Assembly: GCF_001613345.1 (NCBI RefSeq)
Contig: NZ_BDCE01000007.1
Coordinates: 60,767 to 124,766, forward strand
DNA length: 64,000 nt
Direction: 5' to 3'
Source: Nocardia uniformis NBRC 13702
GTDB lineage: Bacteria; Actinomycetota; Actinomycetes; Mycobacteriales; Mycobacteriaceae
Shown here one piece after another: positions 25,623 to 36,880 of the stretch (positions are counted from its first letter, which is position 1; each line of letters begins with the position of its first letter). The notes beneath the pieces are model-generated. The model was not told where the DNA came from. It made no database searches and worked only from the letters and a program-made list of their open reading frames with translations. The position numbers and the translations under genes were made by a program.

Positions 25623-26363
25623 TCAGAAGGTCCGGAACCCGGCTCCGACGCCATTGGTCCGGTCGATATCGGCCAATACCAGATCCATGGTGGTGGAGAT
25701 CTCCGGTTGATGGAAGAAGTCACCGGCACCCTTGCAGGGCGCGAGATCGATGGTGACCGGTCCGGCTTCGAAATCCGCACCGGCGACGACCATTCCGACC
25801 ACCCGATCGCCCAGCAGCACCGGCGCACCGGAGTCGCCGTGATCGGCACAGACCTGGCTGCGGAAGTACTCCGGATTGGCCTCCCAGACCGGACCGCAGG
25901 TGAATCCGGTGGTGCGGCCGTTCTTGCAGACGTTATCGCCGAGTTTGGGCGCCGGTGCGACACCATTGATGACCGATTGCGCCACCTGCCTGGTCGGCGA
26001 GACGCGCTCCGGATCCAGGAGCACCACCGCCCAGTCATTGCCCTCGCTCTTCTCGGCGATCACACCCACGGTGCCGGTGCGCACCGAATACTCCCCGGCA
26101 ATGCGGGCACCGATCTCGCCGCAGTGACCGGCGGTGATACCGACGAGGCGGTTCTCCCGGTCGTATCCGATTGCGGTGAGGGTGCATTCGCCGATGGAGT
26201 TCGGATCATCGAGTTGCTCGACATAGATCCCGGAACCGCCGCCCAGTACCGCCGCGGCGGATGCGGTACCGGCGGTGATACCGGAAGTGAGAACCGTGGC
26301 GCTCAACGCCCCCACGGCAACGACCACCCGAAAAATCCTCCGGGCATGGCCGATCGCGAACAT
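25623..26363 (-). CDS. Secreted S1-family serine protease (trypsin/streptogrisin-like)
   Basis: The 246-residue protein has a signal peptide ending TAGTASA (cleavage near residue 37). The chymotrypsin-fold catalytic triad is His80 in GITAGHC, Asp110 in EGNDWAVVLLD and Ser178 in DHGDSGAPVLLGDRVVG. Several Cys (60 with 81, 146 with 156, 172) could form disulphides. There is no pro-domain like that of streptogrisins, so it resembles the small actinobacterial S1 peptidases. The ATG at 26363 has AAAGGAA upstream, better than the ATG at 26387. It faces the MerR regulator gene across a short divergent region and may be controlled with it. Confidence 0.9.
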   Translation of the reverse strand: MFAIGHARRIFRVVVAVGALSATVLTSGITAGTASAAAVLGGGSGIYVEQLDDPNSIGECTLTAIGYDRENRLVGITAGHCGEIGARIAGEYSVRTGTVGVIAEKSEGNDWAVVLLDPERVSPTRQVAQSVINGVAPAPKLGDNVCKNGRTTGFTCGPVWEANPEYFRSQVCADHGDSGAPVLLGDRVVGMVVAGADFEAGPVTIDLAPCKGAGDFFHQPEISTTMDLVLADIDRTNGVGAGFRTF

Positions 26364-26432
26364 TTTTTCCTTTCCCCCCAAAAACACATGTGGAGCATTT
26401 GGAGCTGTGTGAGCTGGAGCATACTCGAGTGG

Positions 26433-26464
26433 GTTGACCTTGCCGTTGCGTCAACTTGCATGCT
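26433..26464 (+). promoter_or_regulatory. Candidate MerR-type promoter/operator
   Basis: The dyad GTTGAC (26433-26438) / GTCAAC (26450-26455) is separated by 11 bases. The left arm contains a -35-like TTGACC, and CATGCT follows 19 bases later as a possible -10. The long spacer is typical of MerR-controlled promoters. It lies 34 bases upstream of the TipA-like gene. The -10 match is weak, so this is tentative. Confidence 0.45.
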
Positions 26465-26497
26465 GGATTCCGTCGAAGCGACGAGGAAGGAAGGAAC

Positions 26498-27256
26498 GTG
26501 CGAGCGACAACCGAATGGTCCATCCAGGATCTGGCCAAGGCGGCCGGTACCACCAGCCGCACGCTGCGGCATTACGGCCAGATCGGCCTGCTGCCGCCCA
26601 GCCGGGTCGGTGCCAATGGCTATCGCTATTACGACCAGAACTCCCTCGTCCGGCTGCAACGCATCCTGCTGCTGCGCGAACTCGGTCTCGGCCTGCCGGT
26701 CATCGCCGAAGTCCTCGCGGGAGAACAGGATTCGAAGGCCGCCCTGCGTACCCATCTGGAACTGCTGCGACAGGAACAGGTCCGGCTGGTGCGTCAGATC
26801 GCTTCGGTGCAAACAACATTGCGCAAGACGGAAGCAGGTGAGCCACTCATGGCAAACGAAGTATTCGATGGATTCGACCACACGCAGTACCGGGACGAGG
26901 TTATCGAGAAGTGGGGTAGGGACGCCTACGAGCAGGGAGACCGCTGGTGGAAATCCATGAGCGAGGCGGATAAACAGGCCTTCTTCCAGACCCACCTCGA
27001 TATCGCCGCCGACTACGGTCGGGCCCATGCGGCCGGAATCCCGGTCGACAGCGACGAAGTGCAGGCCATCGTCGCGCGGCACTACGACTGGGTCAACCAG
27101 GGTTCGCAGCGGCGGGTGTCCAAGGAACACTTCACCGGCCTCGGCGAAATGTATGTCGCCGACCCGCGATTCGCCGCCAACTACGACGTGCACGGTGCGG
27201 GCATGACCGCGTACGTCCGCGATGCCATGAAGGCGTTCGCCGACGCGCGGCTGTAG
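26498..27256 (+). CDS. MerR-family regulator with TipAS antibiotic-recognition domain (TipA-like)
   Basis: The 252-residue protein has an N-terminal MerR helix-turn-helix (WSIQDLAKAAGTTSRTLRHYGQIGLLPPSRVGANGYRYYDQ) and dimer coiled coil (residues 80-115). A C-terminal TipAS domain follows (VIEKWGRDAYEQGDRWWKSM, then AHYDWVNQG-like ARHYDWVNQGSQ and ADPRFAANYD). TipA of Streptomyces binds thiopeptides and activates its own gene. The GTG at 26498 follows GGAAGGAAGGAAC. An in-frame ATG at 26849 (residue 118) begins exactly at the TipAS domain, so a short ligand-binding form could also be made, as in S. lividans. It is divergent from the S1 protease gene. Confidence 0.92.
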   Translation: MRATTEWSIQDLAKAAGTTSRTLRHYGQIGLLPPSRVGANGYRYYDQNSLVRLQRILLLRELGLGLPVIAEVLAGEQDSKAALRTHLELLRQEQVRLVRQIASVQTTLRKTEAGEPLMANEVFDGFDHTQYRDEVIEKWGRDAYEQGDRWWKSMSEADKQAFFQTHLDIAADYGRAHAAGIPVDSDEVQAIVARHYDWVNQGSQRRVSKEHFTGLGEMYVADPRFAANYDVHGAGMTAYVRDAMKAFADARL

Positions 27257-27292
27257 TGATCGAATTGCGGGCTACCGCAGCAATATCGCGAC

Positions 27293-27327
27293 AAACGGCC
27301 CCACCGGCACTGCCGGTGGGGCCGTTT
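27293..27327. terminator. Strong hairpin terminator
   Basis: A perfect 17-base inverted repeat, AAACGGCCCCACCGGCA with TGCCGGTGGGGCCGTTT, is separated by one base, 36 bases after the TipA-like gene. The outer A/T ends make it usable in either direction. Confidence 0.85.
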
Positions 27328-27385
27328 CATTACCGGTAAACTGTATATCGCCACCATGGCATCCCAGGGGAGGGGAACTCGCTCT

Positions 27386-31098
<3,713 letters not shown>

Positions 31099-31102
<4 letters not shown>

Positions 31103-31806
31103 CTGCCGCCCCCGACGCCTTCGGTACCGACCGTGAGCTGCCCATCTCCGCTGTGGATTCCGGCCAGAAGCACGACGGAATGACGGGGGCGGGGGAGTCC
31201 GCCGAAATGCCGGGTGCCGACGAGCTTGCTGGAATTTCGGGTGCCGGGTACGACGAGGTGGATAGCTGCTGCGGTGGCGGGTGCTGCGGTGCGGATGTGC
31301 CGCCCGTCGAGGTCCGGATGCTCAATGCGGTGCAGGGCACCATCGGACAGCACCCGACCGTCATCAAGGCCGCGCGCGGTATGTCGCACTTCGGTGAGCA
31401 CGCACTCGGCTGGATGGCCATCGGTGCGGCCGGTGCGCTCGTCGACAAGAAGCGGCGCCGCCAATGGGCGGGTGTCGCCGTCGGCGCGTTCGGCGCACAC
31501 GCCGCATCGGTCGTCATCAAGCGTGTCGTGCGTCGCCCCCGCCCGAACGATCCGTCCGTGCAGGTCAACGTGTCGACACCGAGCAAGCTCAGCTTCCCGT
31601 CCTCACACGCGACCTCCACGACGGCGGCGGCGGTGTTGCTCGGCAGGCTCACCGGGCTACCCTTGCCAGCGGTGCTCGTCCCGCCGATGCTGTTGTCCCG
31701 TGTCGTACTCGGGGTGCATTACCCCTCCGACGTGCTCGCCGGCTCCGCGCTGGGCGCCGCATCAGCCGCCGCAGTGCTTGCCGCCGAAAAGAGATTCGCC
31801 AAGTGA
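31099..31806 (+). CDS. PAP2-family phosphatase, probable decaprenyl-phosphoryl-5-phosphoribose phosphatase (Rv3807c-like)
   Basis: The 235-residue protein carries the PAP2 motifs: KRVVRRPRP, PSSHATS (phospho-His region) and SRVVLGVHYPSDV. It is proposed to remove the 5-phosphate in the decaprenyl-phosphate-arabinose pathway, directly after UbiA. The start is a GTG at 31099 overlapping the glfT2 stop. The N-terminal 65 residues are unlike the family: they contain a palindromic mini-element read as VDSGQKHDGMTG (residues 19-30), then an acidic Gly-rich stretch and a Cys cluster DSCCGGGCCGAD. The catalytic domain begins at about residue 70 and looks intact. Role by operon context and orthology; not tested here. 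Confidence 0.9.
31153..31238. repeat. Palindromic mini-element inside the PAP2 phosphatase gene
   Basis: A reverse unit at 31153-31184 (GTGGATTCCGGCC ... ACGGAATGAC) is read in frame as VDSGQKHDGMT. A more degraded forward-type unit at about 31217-31238 (CCGACGAGCTTGCTGGAATTTC) may be the second arm of a pair. Both are in the non-catalytic N-terminal extension. Confidence 0.75.
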
Positions 31807-31832
31807 CGACACAGGAAAGAGCCAGCGTTGAT

Positions 31833-32780
31833 ATGAGCGAAGAGCCGACCAGCACCGACCTAGCCGAGGCGGTAATCAAGGGTCCGCCGAAGACCCTCGC
31901 AGGTGGCCTCGTCAAGGCCGCGCGCCCGCGTCAGTGGGTCAAGAATGTGCTGGTCCTCGCCGCACCGCTGGCCGCGGGCAAGACCGCCGCCGGTGACCTC
32001 GTCGTCGGTGACTGGACGGTCATCTGGCATGTCGGCATCGCCTTCGCGGTGTTCTGCCTCGCCGCCTCGGGTATCTACCTGATCAATGACGCCCTCGATG
32101 TGGAAGCCGACCGCGCGCATCCGACCAAGCGCTACCGGCCGATCGCCGCCGGTGTGGTGCCGGTGAATCTGGCCTACGCGCTGTCGCTGGTGCTGCTCAC
32201 CGGCTCGATCCTGCTGTCGTTCGTCGCCAACTGGCATCTGGCCGTGGTGATGGGTGTCTACATCGGCATTCAGCTCGCCTACTGCTTCGGCCTCAAGCAT
32301 CAGGCCGTCCTCGATATCTGCATTGTGTCCTCCGGCTTCCTGCTGCGCGCGGTGGCCGGTGGTGCGGCGGCGGATATCAAACTGTCGCAATGGTTCCTGC
32401 TCATCATGGCGTTCGGTTCGCTGTTCATGGCGGCCGGCAAACGCTATGCCGAGTTGAAGATCGCGCTCGACACCGGTGCCAAGATCCGCAAGTCACTGCA
32501 GTACTACACGCCGACCTACCTGCGTTTCGTCTGGACCGTCTCCGCTACCGCGGTGGTCGTGTTCTACGGTCTGTGGGCTTTCGAACAGGGTCGGGAGAAG
32601 GACACGGATCTGTTCGCCATCTCGATGATCCCCTTCACCGTGGCGATTCTGCGCTACGCGGTGGATGTCGACGGCGGTGAAGCCGGTGAGCCCGAAGAGA
32701 TCGCCCTGGGGGACCGGATCCTCCAGTTCCTCGCAATCGCCTGGATCGGAGCGGTAGGTGTCGCTGTCTATCTCACCTGA
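31833..32780 (+). CDS. ubiA: Decaprenyl-phosphate phosphoribosyltransferase (UbiA, Rv3806c-like)
   Basis: This 315-residue polytopic UbiA-superfamily enzyme attaches 5-phosphoribose from PRPP to decaprenyl-phosphate, the first committed step to the arabinose donor DPA. It begins with ARPRQWVKNVLVLAAPLAAGK. The Asp-rich metal/PRPP motif is NDALDVEADRAHPTKRYRPIAAG, and a second conserved loop contains GKRYAELK. About nine helices. The start is uncertain: the ATG at 31833 matches where homologues begin, while a GTG at 31803 overlaps the phosphatase stop and would add ten residues. Its 3' end overlaps aftB by 23 bases. Confidence 0.94.
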   Translation: MSEEPTSTDLAEAVIKGPPKTLAGGLVKAARPRQWVKNVLVLAAPLAAGKTAAGDLVVGDWTVIWHVGIAFAVFCLAASGIYLINDALDVEADRAHPTKRYRPIAAGVVPVNLAYALSLVLLTGSILLSFVANWHLAVVMGVYIGIQLAYCFGLKHQAVLDICIVSSGFLLRAVAGGAAADIKLSQWFLLIMAFGSLFMAAGKRYAELKIALDTGAKIRKSLQYYTPTYLRFVWTVSATAVVVFYGLWAFEQGREKDTDLFAISMIPFTVAILRYAVDVDGGEAGEPEEIALGDRILQFLAIAWIGAVGVAVYLT

Positions 32781-34854
32781 TGTGGTAGCGGGACGAGAAA
32801 GCGAAGAAGGCCCGAACCCGACCGAGCAATTGCCGGTCGGGCGGTCTTTGCGGCGTACCGGTGACTCGGTGCGCTTTACGCGACTATCTCGCGCCACATT
32901 CGTCGGTGGGATCGTGCTGGCCGCGACGCTGTTCGCGGTCGGCGGCTGGCAGCGGCGCTGGATCGCCGACGACGGCCTCATCGTGCTGCGCACGGTGCGC
33001 AACCTGCTCGCGGGCAATGGTCCCGTATTCAATGCGGGTGAGCGCGTCGAAGCGAATACCAGCACGGTCTGGACCTACCTCGTCTGGTTCTTCAGCTGGC
33101 TCACCCAGGCGCGACTCGAGTACGTGGTGCTCGCCATCGCGCTGGTGCTGTCGGTGGCGGCCATCGTCTTCGCCATGCTCGGCGCGGCACGACTGTGGGG
33201 CGGAACGGGTTCCGCGCTGCTGCTGCCCGCCGGCGCGCTCGTCTACATCGCGGTGCCCCCGGCCCGCGACTACGCCACCTCCGGACTGGAGTCCGGCCTC
33301 GTCATCTTCTGGCTGGCGCTGCTGTGGTGGTGGATGATTCGCTGGAGCCAGGCCGAAAAGGTACGCCTGGCAAGCTTTTTCGGACTGGTCTTCACCGCCG
33401 GATTGGCGCCGCTGATTCGACCCGAGCTGACCCTGGTCGGTGCGCTGGCACTGCTCATGATCTTCTGCGCGCCGCTGCCACAGACCCGGCTGCGCCCGAT
33501 CGTCCTGCGCGGCATCATTATCGCCGCGGCCGGAATCGTGCCGGTGGGGTACCAGATCTGGCGGATGGGCTACTACGGACTGCCCTATCCGAATACCGCG
33601 GTCGCCAAGGACGCGGGCGGGGCCAAATGGGGACAGGGCCTCCTGTACCTCTGGGATCTGCTGGGGCCGTACTGGTTGCTGGTGCCGCTGGTGCTGCTGA
33701 CCGTTCTCGGCTCGGCCGCATGGCGCACCTCCCTGTCAGCGTCCTCGTCGTCAGTGTCCTCCTCGTCATCCCGGCATGCTTCTGGCCGGGATCCACAGAC
33801 CGAGGAACCGCAACCAGCATCGGTGGATTCCGGCCAAAAGCACGCCGGAACGACGGGTGCGGTGACGGGAGTGCGCGGGCGGATTGATGGTTTCCGTACG
33901 TGGCTGCGTACCCCCGCCGCCGTGGTGGCGCTCATGGTGGGTAGCGGTCTGCTGCTCGTCATCTACGAGATCCGGGTCGGCGGCGACTTCATGCACGGCC
34001 GCATGCTGCTGCCGCAGCTGTTCAGCCTGCTGCTGCCGGTCATGGTGGTCCCGATTCGCCTTCCTCGGCGGAATCCGGACGGCGAGACCGCTTTCCAGCG
34101 CGTCGACTGGGCCTTCGTGCTCATGGTCGCCGCCTGGATCGGCACCGTCGGCTGGGCGCTGTACGCCTGCAACACCACCGCCATCAAGACCGGCACCAAG
34201 ATCAGCTCGTCGGGCATCGTGGACGAGCGGGTGTACTACGTCCTCAATACCGGGCACGACCATCCCATTCGCGCCGAGGATTACCTCGACTACGCGCGTA
34301 TGCGGGCCATGGTCGATGACATTGCCAGCACCCCCGACGGCGGACTGCTGCTCAACTCGCCGTCCTTCCGGTTCTGGTACATCGCGCCGCCGCCGCAGCC
34401 CATCCCCGAGGGCGGGTACGGGCATACCGTGTACTTCCTCAATCTCGGTATGACCAGCATGAATGTGCCGCTCGACGTGCGGGTCATCGACCCGATGGGA
34501 CTGGCCTACCCGCTGGCCGCGCATACCGACCGGCTCACTGACGGACGGATCGGCCACGACAAGAGCCTCTATCCCGACTGGGTGATCGTGGATACCGGCA
34601 TGGTCGACCAGAAGCCGTGGCTGCCCTGGTACATGGATGAGAAGTGGGTGACCCAGGCCCGGACCGCGCTGTCCTGCCCGGATACCCAGGCGCTGCTCAT
34701 CTCCTCCCGCGACCCGCTCACCTTCGAGCGCTTCCGGCACAACCTCAAAAATGCCCTGAGGTTCGCCTCGTACCGCATCGACCGGGTACCGAAGTACGAA
34801 ATCCAGCGCTGCGGACTGGTGGACCCCACCACCCCACCGCCCGCCCCGCGCTGA
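32758..34854 (+). CDS. aftB: Terminal beta-(1,2)-arabinofuranosyltransferase AftB (Rv3805c-like)
   Basis: This 698-residue GT-C membrane glycosyltransferase caps arabinan with terminal beta-arabinofuranose using decaprenyl-phosphate-arabinose. After the first helix (FVGGIVLAATLFAVGGW) comes the GT-C catalytic loop RWIADDGLIVLRTVRNLLAG with the Asp pair, then NAGERVEANTSTVWTYLVW. Around ten helices and a C-terminal extracytoplasmic domain (LGMTSMNVPLDVRVIDPMGLAYPL) follow. Between two helices, at about residues 336-366, sits an inverted pair of palindromic mini-elements giving SSRHASGRDPQ and VDSGQKHAGTT. M. tuberculosis Rv3805c has 627 residues, so the extra length is partly this insert. It starts with a GTG at 32758 inside the end of ubiA. 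Confidence 0.94.
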   Translation: MSLSISPDVVAGRESEEGPNPTEQLPVGRSLRRTGDSVRFTRLSRATFVGGIVLAATLFAVGGWQRRWIADDGLIVLRTVRNLLAGNGPVFNAGERVEANTSTVWTYLVWFFSWLTQARLEYVVLAIALVLSVAAIVFAMLGAARLWGGTGSALLLPAGALVYIAVPPARDYATSGLESGLVIFWLALLWWWMIRWSQAEKVRLASFFGLVFTAGLAPLIRPELTLVGALALLMIFCAPLPQTRLRPIVLRGIIIAAAGIVPVGYQIWRMGYYGLPYPNTAVAKDAGGAKWGQGLLYLWDLLGPYWLLVPLVLLTVLGSAAWRTSLSASSSSVSSSSSRHASGRDPQTEEPQPASVDSGQKHAGTTGAVTGVRGRIDGFRTWLRTPAAVVALMVGSGLLLVIYEIRVGGDFMHGRMLLPQLFSLLLPVMVVPIRLPRRNPDGETAFQRVDWAFVLMVAAWIGTVGWALYACNTTAIKTGTKISSSGIVDERVYYVLNTGHDHPIRAEDYLDYARMRAMVDDIASTPDGGLLLNSPSFRFWYIAPPPQPIPEGGYGHTVYFLNLGMTSMNVPLDVRVIDPMGLAYPLAAHTDRLTDGRIGHDKSLYPDWVIVDTGMVDQKPWLPWYMDEKWVTQARTALSCPDTQALLISSRDPLTFERFRHNLKNALRFASYRIDRVPKYEIQRCGLVDPTTPPPAPR
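33765..33854. repeat. Palindromic mini-element, inverted pair inside aftB
   Basis: Forward unit 33765-33796, 26-base spacer, reverse unit 33823-33854. The reading frame passes through both without stops, giving SSRHASGRDPQ and VDSGQKHAGTT, in an inter-helix loop. A Ser-rich run of TCGTC/TCCTC repeats precedes it. Confidence 0.85.
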
Positions 34855-34873
34855 GCCATCGCATAGCGCCAAC

Positions 34874-34907
34874 CCGCACCCCCTCCGGAAACTCGGAGGG
34901 GGTGCGG
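34874..34907. terminator. Terminator of the glf-aftB operon
   Basis: CCGCACCCCCTCCG pairs perfectly with CGGAGGGGGTGCGG around GAAACT, 20 bases after the aftB stop. Confidence 0.85.
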
Positions 34908-35072
34908 CCGTCCCCGAAACTCCTGAGCGTTCCCAGAGTTCTCTGCCGCTGCTCGCCGTCTTCGTCGCTCCGCCGCCGCCCCAGGCCGCCCCACGCCGTC
35001 TCCGCACCGTTTCCGCCGCCCCTCGCCTCTGCCGTCCGCGTCGTCGCGCGTCAATCGGCGTCGCCGCTCCTC

Positions 35073-35129
35073 GTCATTCCGGCAGGCCTCCGTTCCCGTC
35101 ATTCCGGCGTGCTCTTGGCCGGAATCCAC
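35073..35129. repeat. Palindromic mini-elements, partial plus complete forward unit
   Basis: A truncated unit at 35073 (GTCATTCCGGCAGG) is followed directly by a complete one at 35098-35129 (GTCATTCCGGCGTG ... GGCCGGAATCCAC). Both point the same way, unlike the inverted pairs elsewhere. Confidence 0.75.
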
Positions 35130-35528
35130 CCCCTCGGACCCCACTCATAGCTCAGCGGCATAACGAGTCCCGCCTCCGCATCGGCAGGTGCGAGTGACCT
35201 CACCCGTCCCGAACCCTGTGATTCGCGTCATGACGGCACGAGTTCCCACCCGCAACGCCGTCTCGTTAGCGAGGGACAGGGTTTCCTTAGCCGACCGCCC
35301 GCGTGTCGATGCAGGTGACACGCCACCTTTCGGGCAAACCGTGCTTCTGCTCACTTTCATCTCGGTTTGGTAACGCCTGGGCCCGGTACTCGCGATAGGC
35401 TCCTCGAGATGTATGCCCGCCGTGGCCGCATGCCCCTATGCGCTGCGCGGTGACTGCAAGACCACGATGCCGCCGGTTCTTTCGGCAGGGAAGTTCCGGC
35501 GCGCACAGACGAAAGGCCGGACAAAGCT

Positions 35529-36584
35529 ATGCGAGGCGTGGATAGACGTCAGAGATCCCGCGGCTGGTTCAAGAAATCGGTGCTGGGTGTCGCTCTGGCG
35601 ATGTTGCTGCCGCTCGGGGTGTCGGTGGCAGGCGCTGGAACCGCCAATGCCGCGCTCAACCCGGATGGTTTCGACTTCTGGGTCGACTCCAGCATGGGGC
35701 CGATCAAGTCGCGCGTCTTCCGCGCGGCCGACGGCAATACCAACCGGGTCGTGTACGCCCTCGACGGTATGCGGGCCCGCGAGGACCTGAGCGGCTGGGA
35801 AATCGACACCGAGGTGTCGCGCGCGCTGACCGCCGCGAATATCAATGTGGTCATGCCGGTCGGCGGCCAATCGAGCTTCTACGCCGACTGGAACGCACCC
35901 AGCACCATCTTCGGCCTCCCCGCCGGTTCGTCCTCGGGCTCCGCCTCGGGTTCCTCCTCGGGCTCGGGTGCACTGCAGCTGGCCAACGGTGGCCCCGGCA
36001 AGAGCTACACCTACAAGTGGGAAACCTTCCTCACCCAGGACCTGCGCAACGCGCTGCGGGACCGGCTGGGCTTCAGCCCGGTCCGCAATGGCGTGTTCGG
36101 TCTGTCCATGGGCGGATCGGGCGCACTGACGCTGGCCGCCTACCACCCGGACCAGTTCAGCTTCGCCGGTTCCTTCTCGGGCTACCTGAATATCTCCGCG
36201 CCCGGCATGCGTGAGGCCATTCGCGTGGCCATGGTCGACGCCGGTGGCTACAACGTGGACGCCATGGCGCCGCCGTGGGGCCCGCAGTGGCTGCGCATGG
36301 ACCCCTTCGTCTTCGCGCCGCGTCTGAAGGCCAATAACACCCGCCTGTGGATCTCCGCGGGCAGCGGCCTGCCGAACGGTGACCCGGTCGCCTTCTCGAC
36401 GCTGAACGGTATGGGCCTGGAGGCCCTGGCCCTGGCCAATACCCGTGCCTTCCAGGTGCGCATGGCCACCCTGGGTGCCAATAACGTCAGCTACGATTTC
36501 CCGGCGTTCGGTATCCACAACTGGCGTAACTGGGAGGGCGAGGTCAATCGCATGATCCCGGACCTCTCCGCCAACATCGGCTGA
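35529..36584 (+). CDS. Antigen-85-type mycolyltransferase / esterase family protein, copy 1
   Basis: This 351-residue secreted alpha/beta-hydrolase moves mycolic acid between trehalose mycolates and arabinan. It has a signal peptide (SVLGVALAMLLPLGVSVAGAGTANA, cleavage near residue 40), then NPDGFDFWVDSSMGPIKSRVFRAADGNT, VVMPVGGQSSFYADW (oxyanion region), nucleophile Ser193 in GLSMGGSGAL, and the His in GIHNWRNW. All triad parts are present. A Ser/Gly linker (GSSSGSASGSSSGSG) sits in the loop after the FYADWNAPS segment. It is the first of five paralogues in the same direction, each followed by its own hairpin or gap, so each may have its own promoter. Confidence 0.93.
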   Translation: MRGVDRRQRSRGWFKKSVLGVALAMLLPLGVSVAGAGTANAALNPDGFDFWVDSSMGPIKSRVFRAADGNTNRVVYALDGMRAREDLSGWEIDTEVSRALTAANINVVMPVGGQSSFYADWNAPSTIFGLPAGSSSGSASGSSSGSGALQLANGGPGKSYTYKWETFLTQDLRNALRDRLGFSPVRNGVFGLSMGGSGALTLAAYHPDQFSFAGSFSGYLNISAPGMREAIRVAMVDAGGYNVDAMAPPWGPQWLRMDPFVFAPRLKANNTRLWISAGSGLPNGDPVAFSTLNGMGLEALALANTRAFQVRMATLGANNVSYDFPAFGIHNWRNWEGEVNRMIPDLSANIG

Positions 36585-36639
36585 TAGCCAGTAATTTGCT
36601 GATAGCGAATCCGAATAGGGTGAGCTAGAAGGAGATTCG

Positions 36640-36679
36640 AACGGCCCCGCACGCGCCAGCACAGCGCCGCGGGGCCGTT
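36640..36679. terminator. Hairpin after mycolyltransferase copy 1
   Basis: AACGGCCCCGC and GCGGGGCCGTT pair around an 18-base loop, ending in TTT, about 55 bases beyond the stop. Confidence 0.75.
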
Positions 36680-36880
36680 TCGCGTTTGATCACTATCCGG
36701 ACTCGCCATGCCCGAGACCGCCACAAGATCGGTCGGACGTCCGATACTCGTTTGGTACCGAAGACCAATAGGTAGCCACTGCTCTATCGAGCAGGTTGGA
36801 CCAATAGCTCGAAGAACTGCTCGGAACACCAACTCGGCGCATCTGCTCCGGGTGACTGCTCAGACGGAGGACGAGATCGA

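Larger units (their letters stand above)
34855..35528. other. Non-coding gap between aftB and the mycolyltransferase cluster
   Basis: The 674 bases hold a hairpin (34874-34907), C-rich low-complexity sequence (about 34940-35060), one full and one partial palindromic unit (35073-35129), and then about 390 bases with no convincing gene. The last part should contain the promoter of the first mycolyltransferase, but I cannot place a clear -10/-35 pair. Confidence 0.5.

Noticed and set aside
35098..35150. Peptides such as HSGVLLAGIH and VIPACFWPES at several places
   Set aside because: These are other frames of the palindromic units, not a conserved small-protein family; none has a proper start and ribosome site.
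35145..35225. tRNA-like beginning (CTCATAGCTCAGCGG)
   Set aside because: No T-loop GGTTCGAATCC or matching acceptor stem follows at the right distance.
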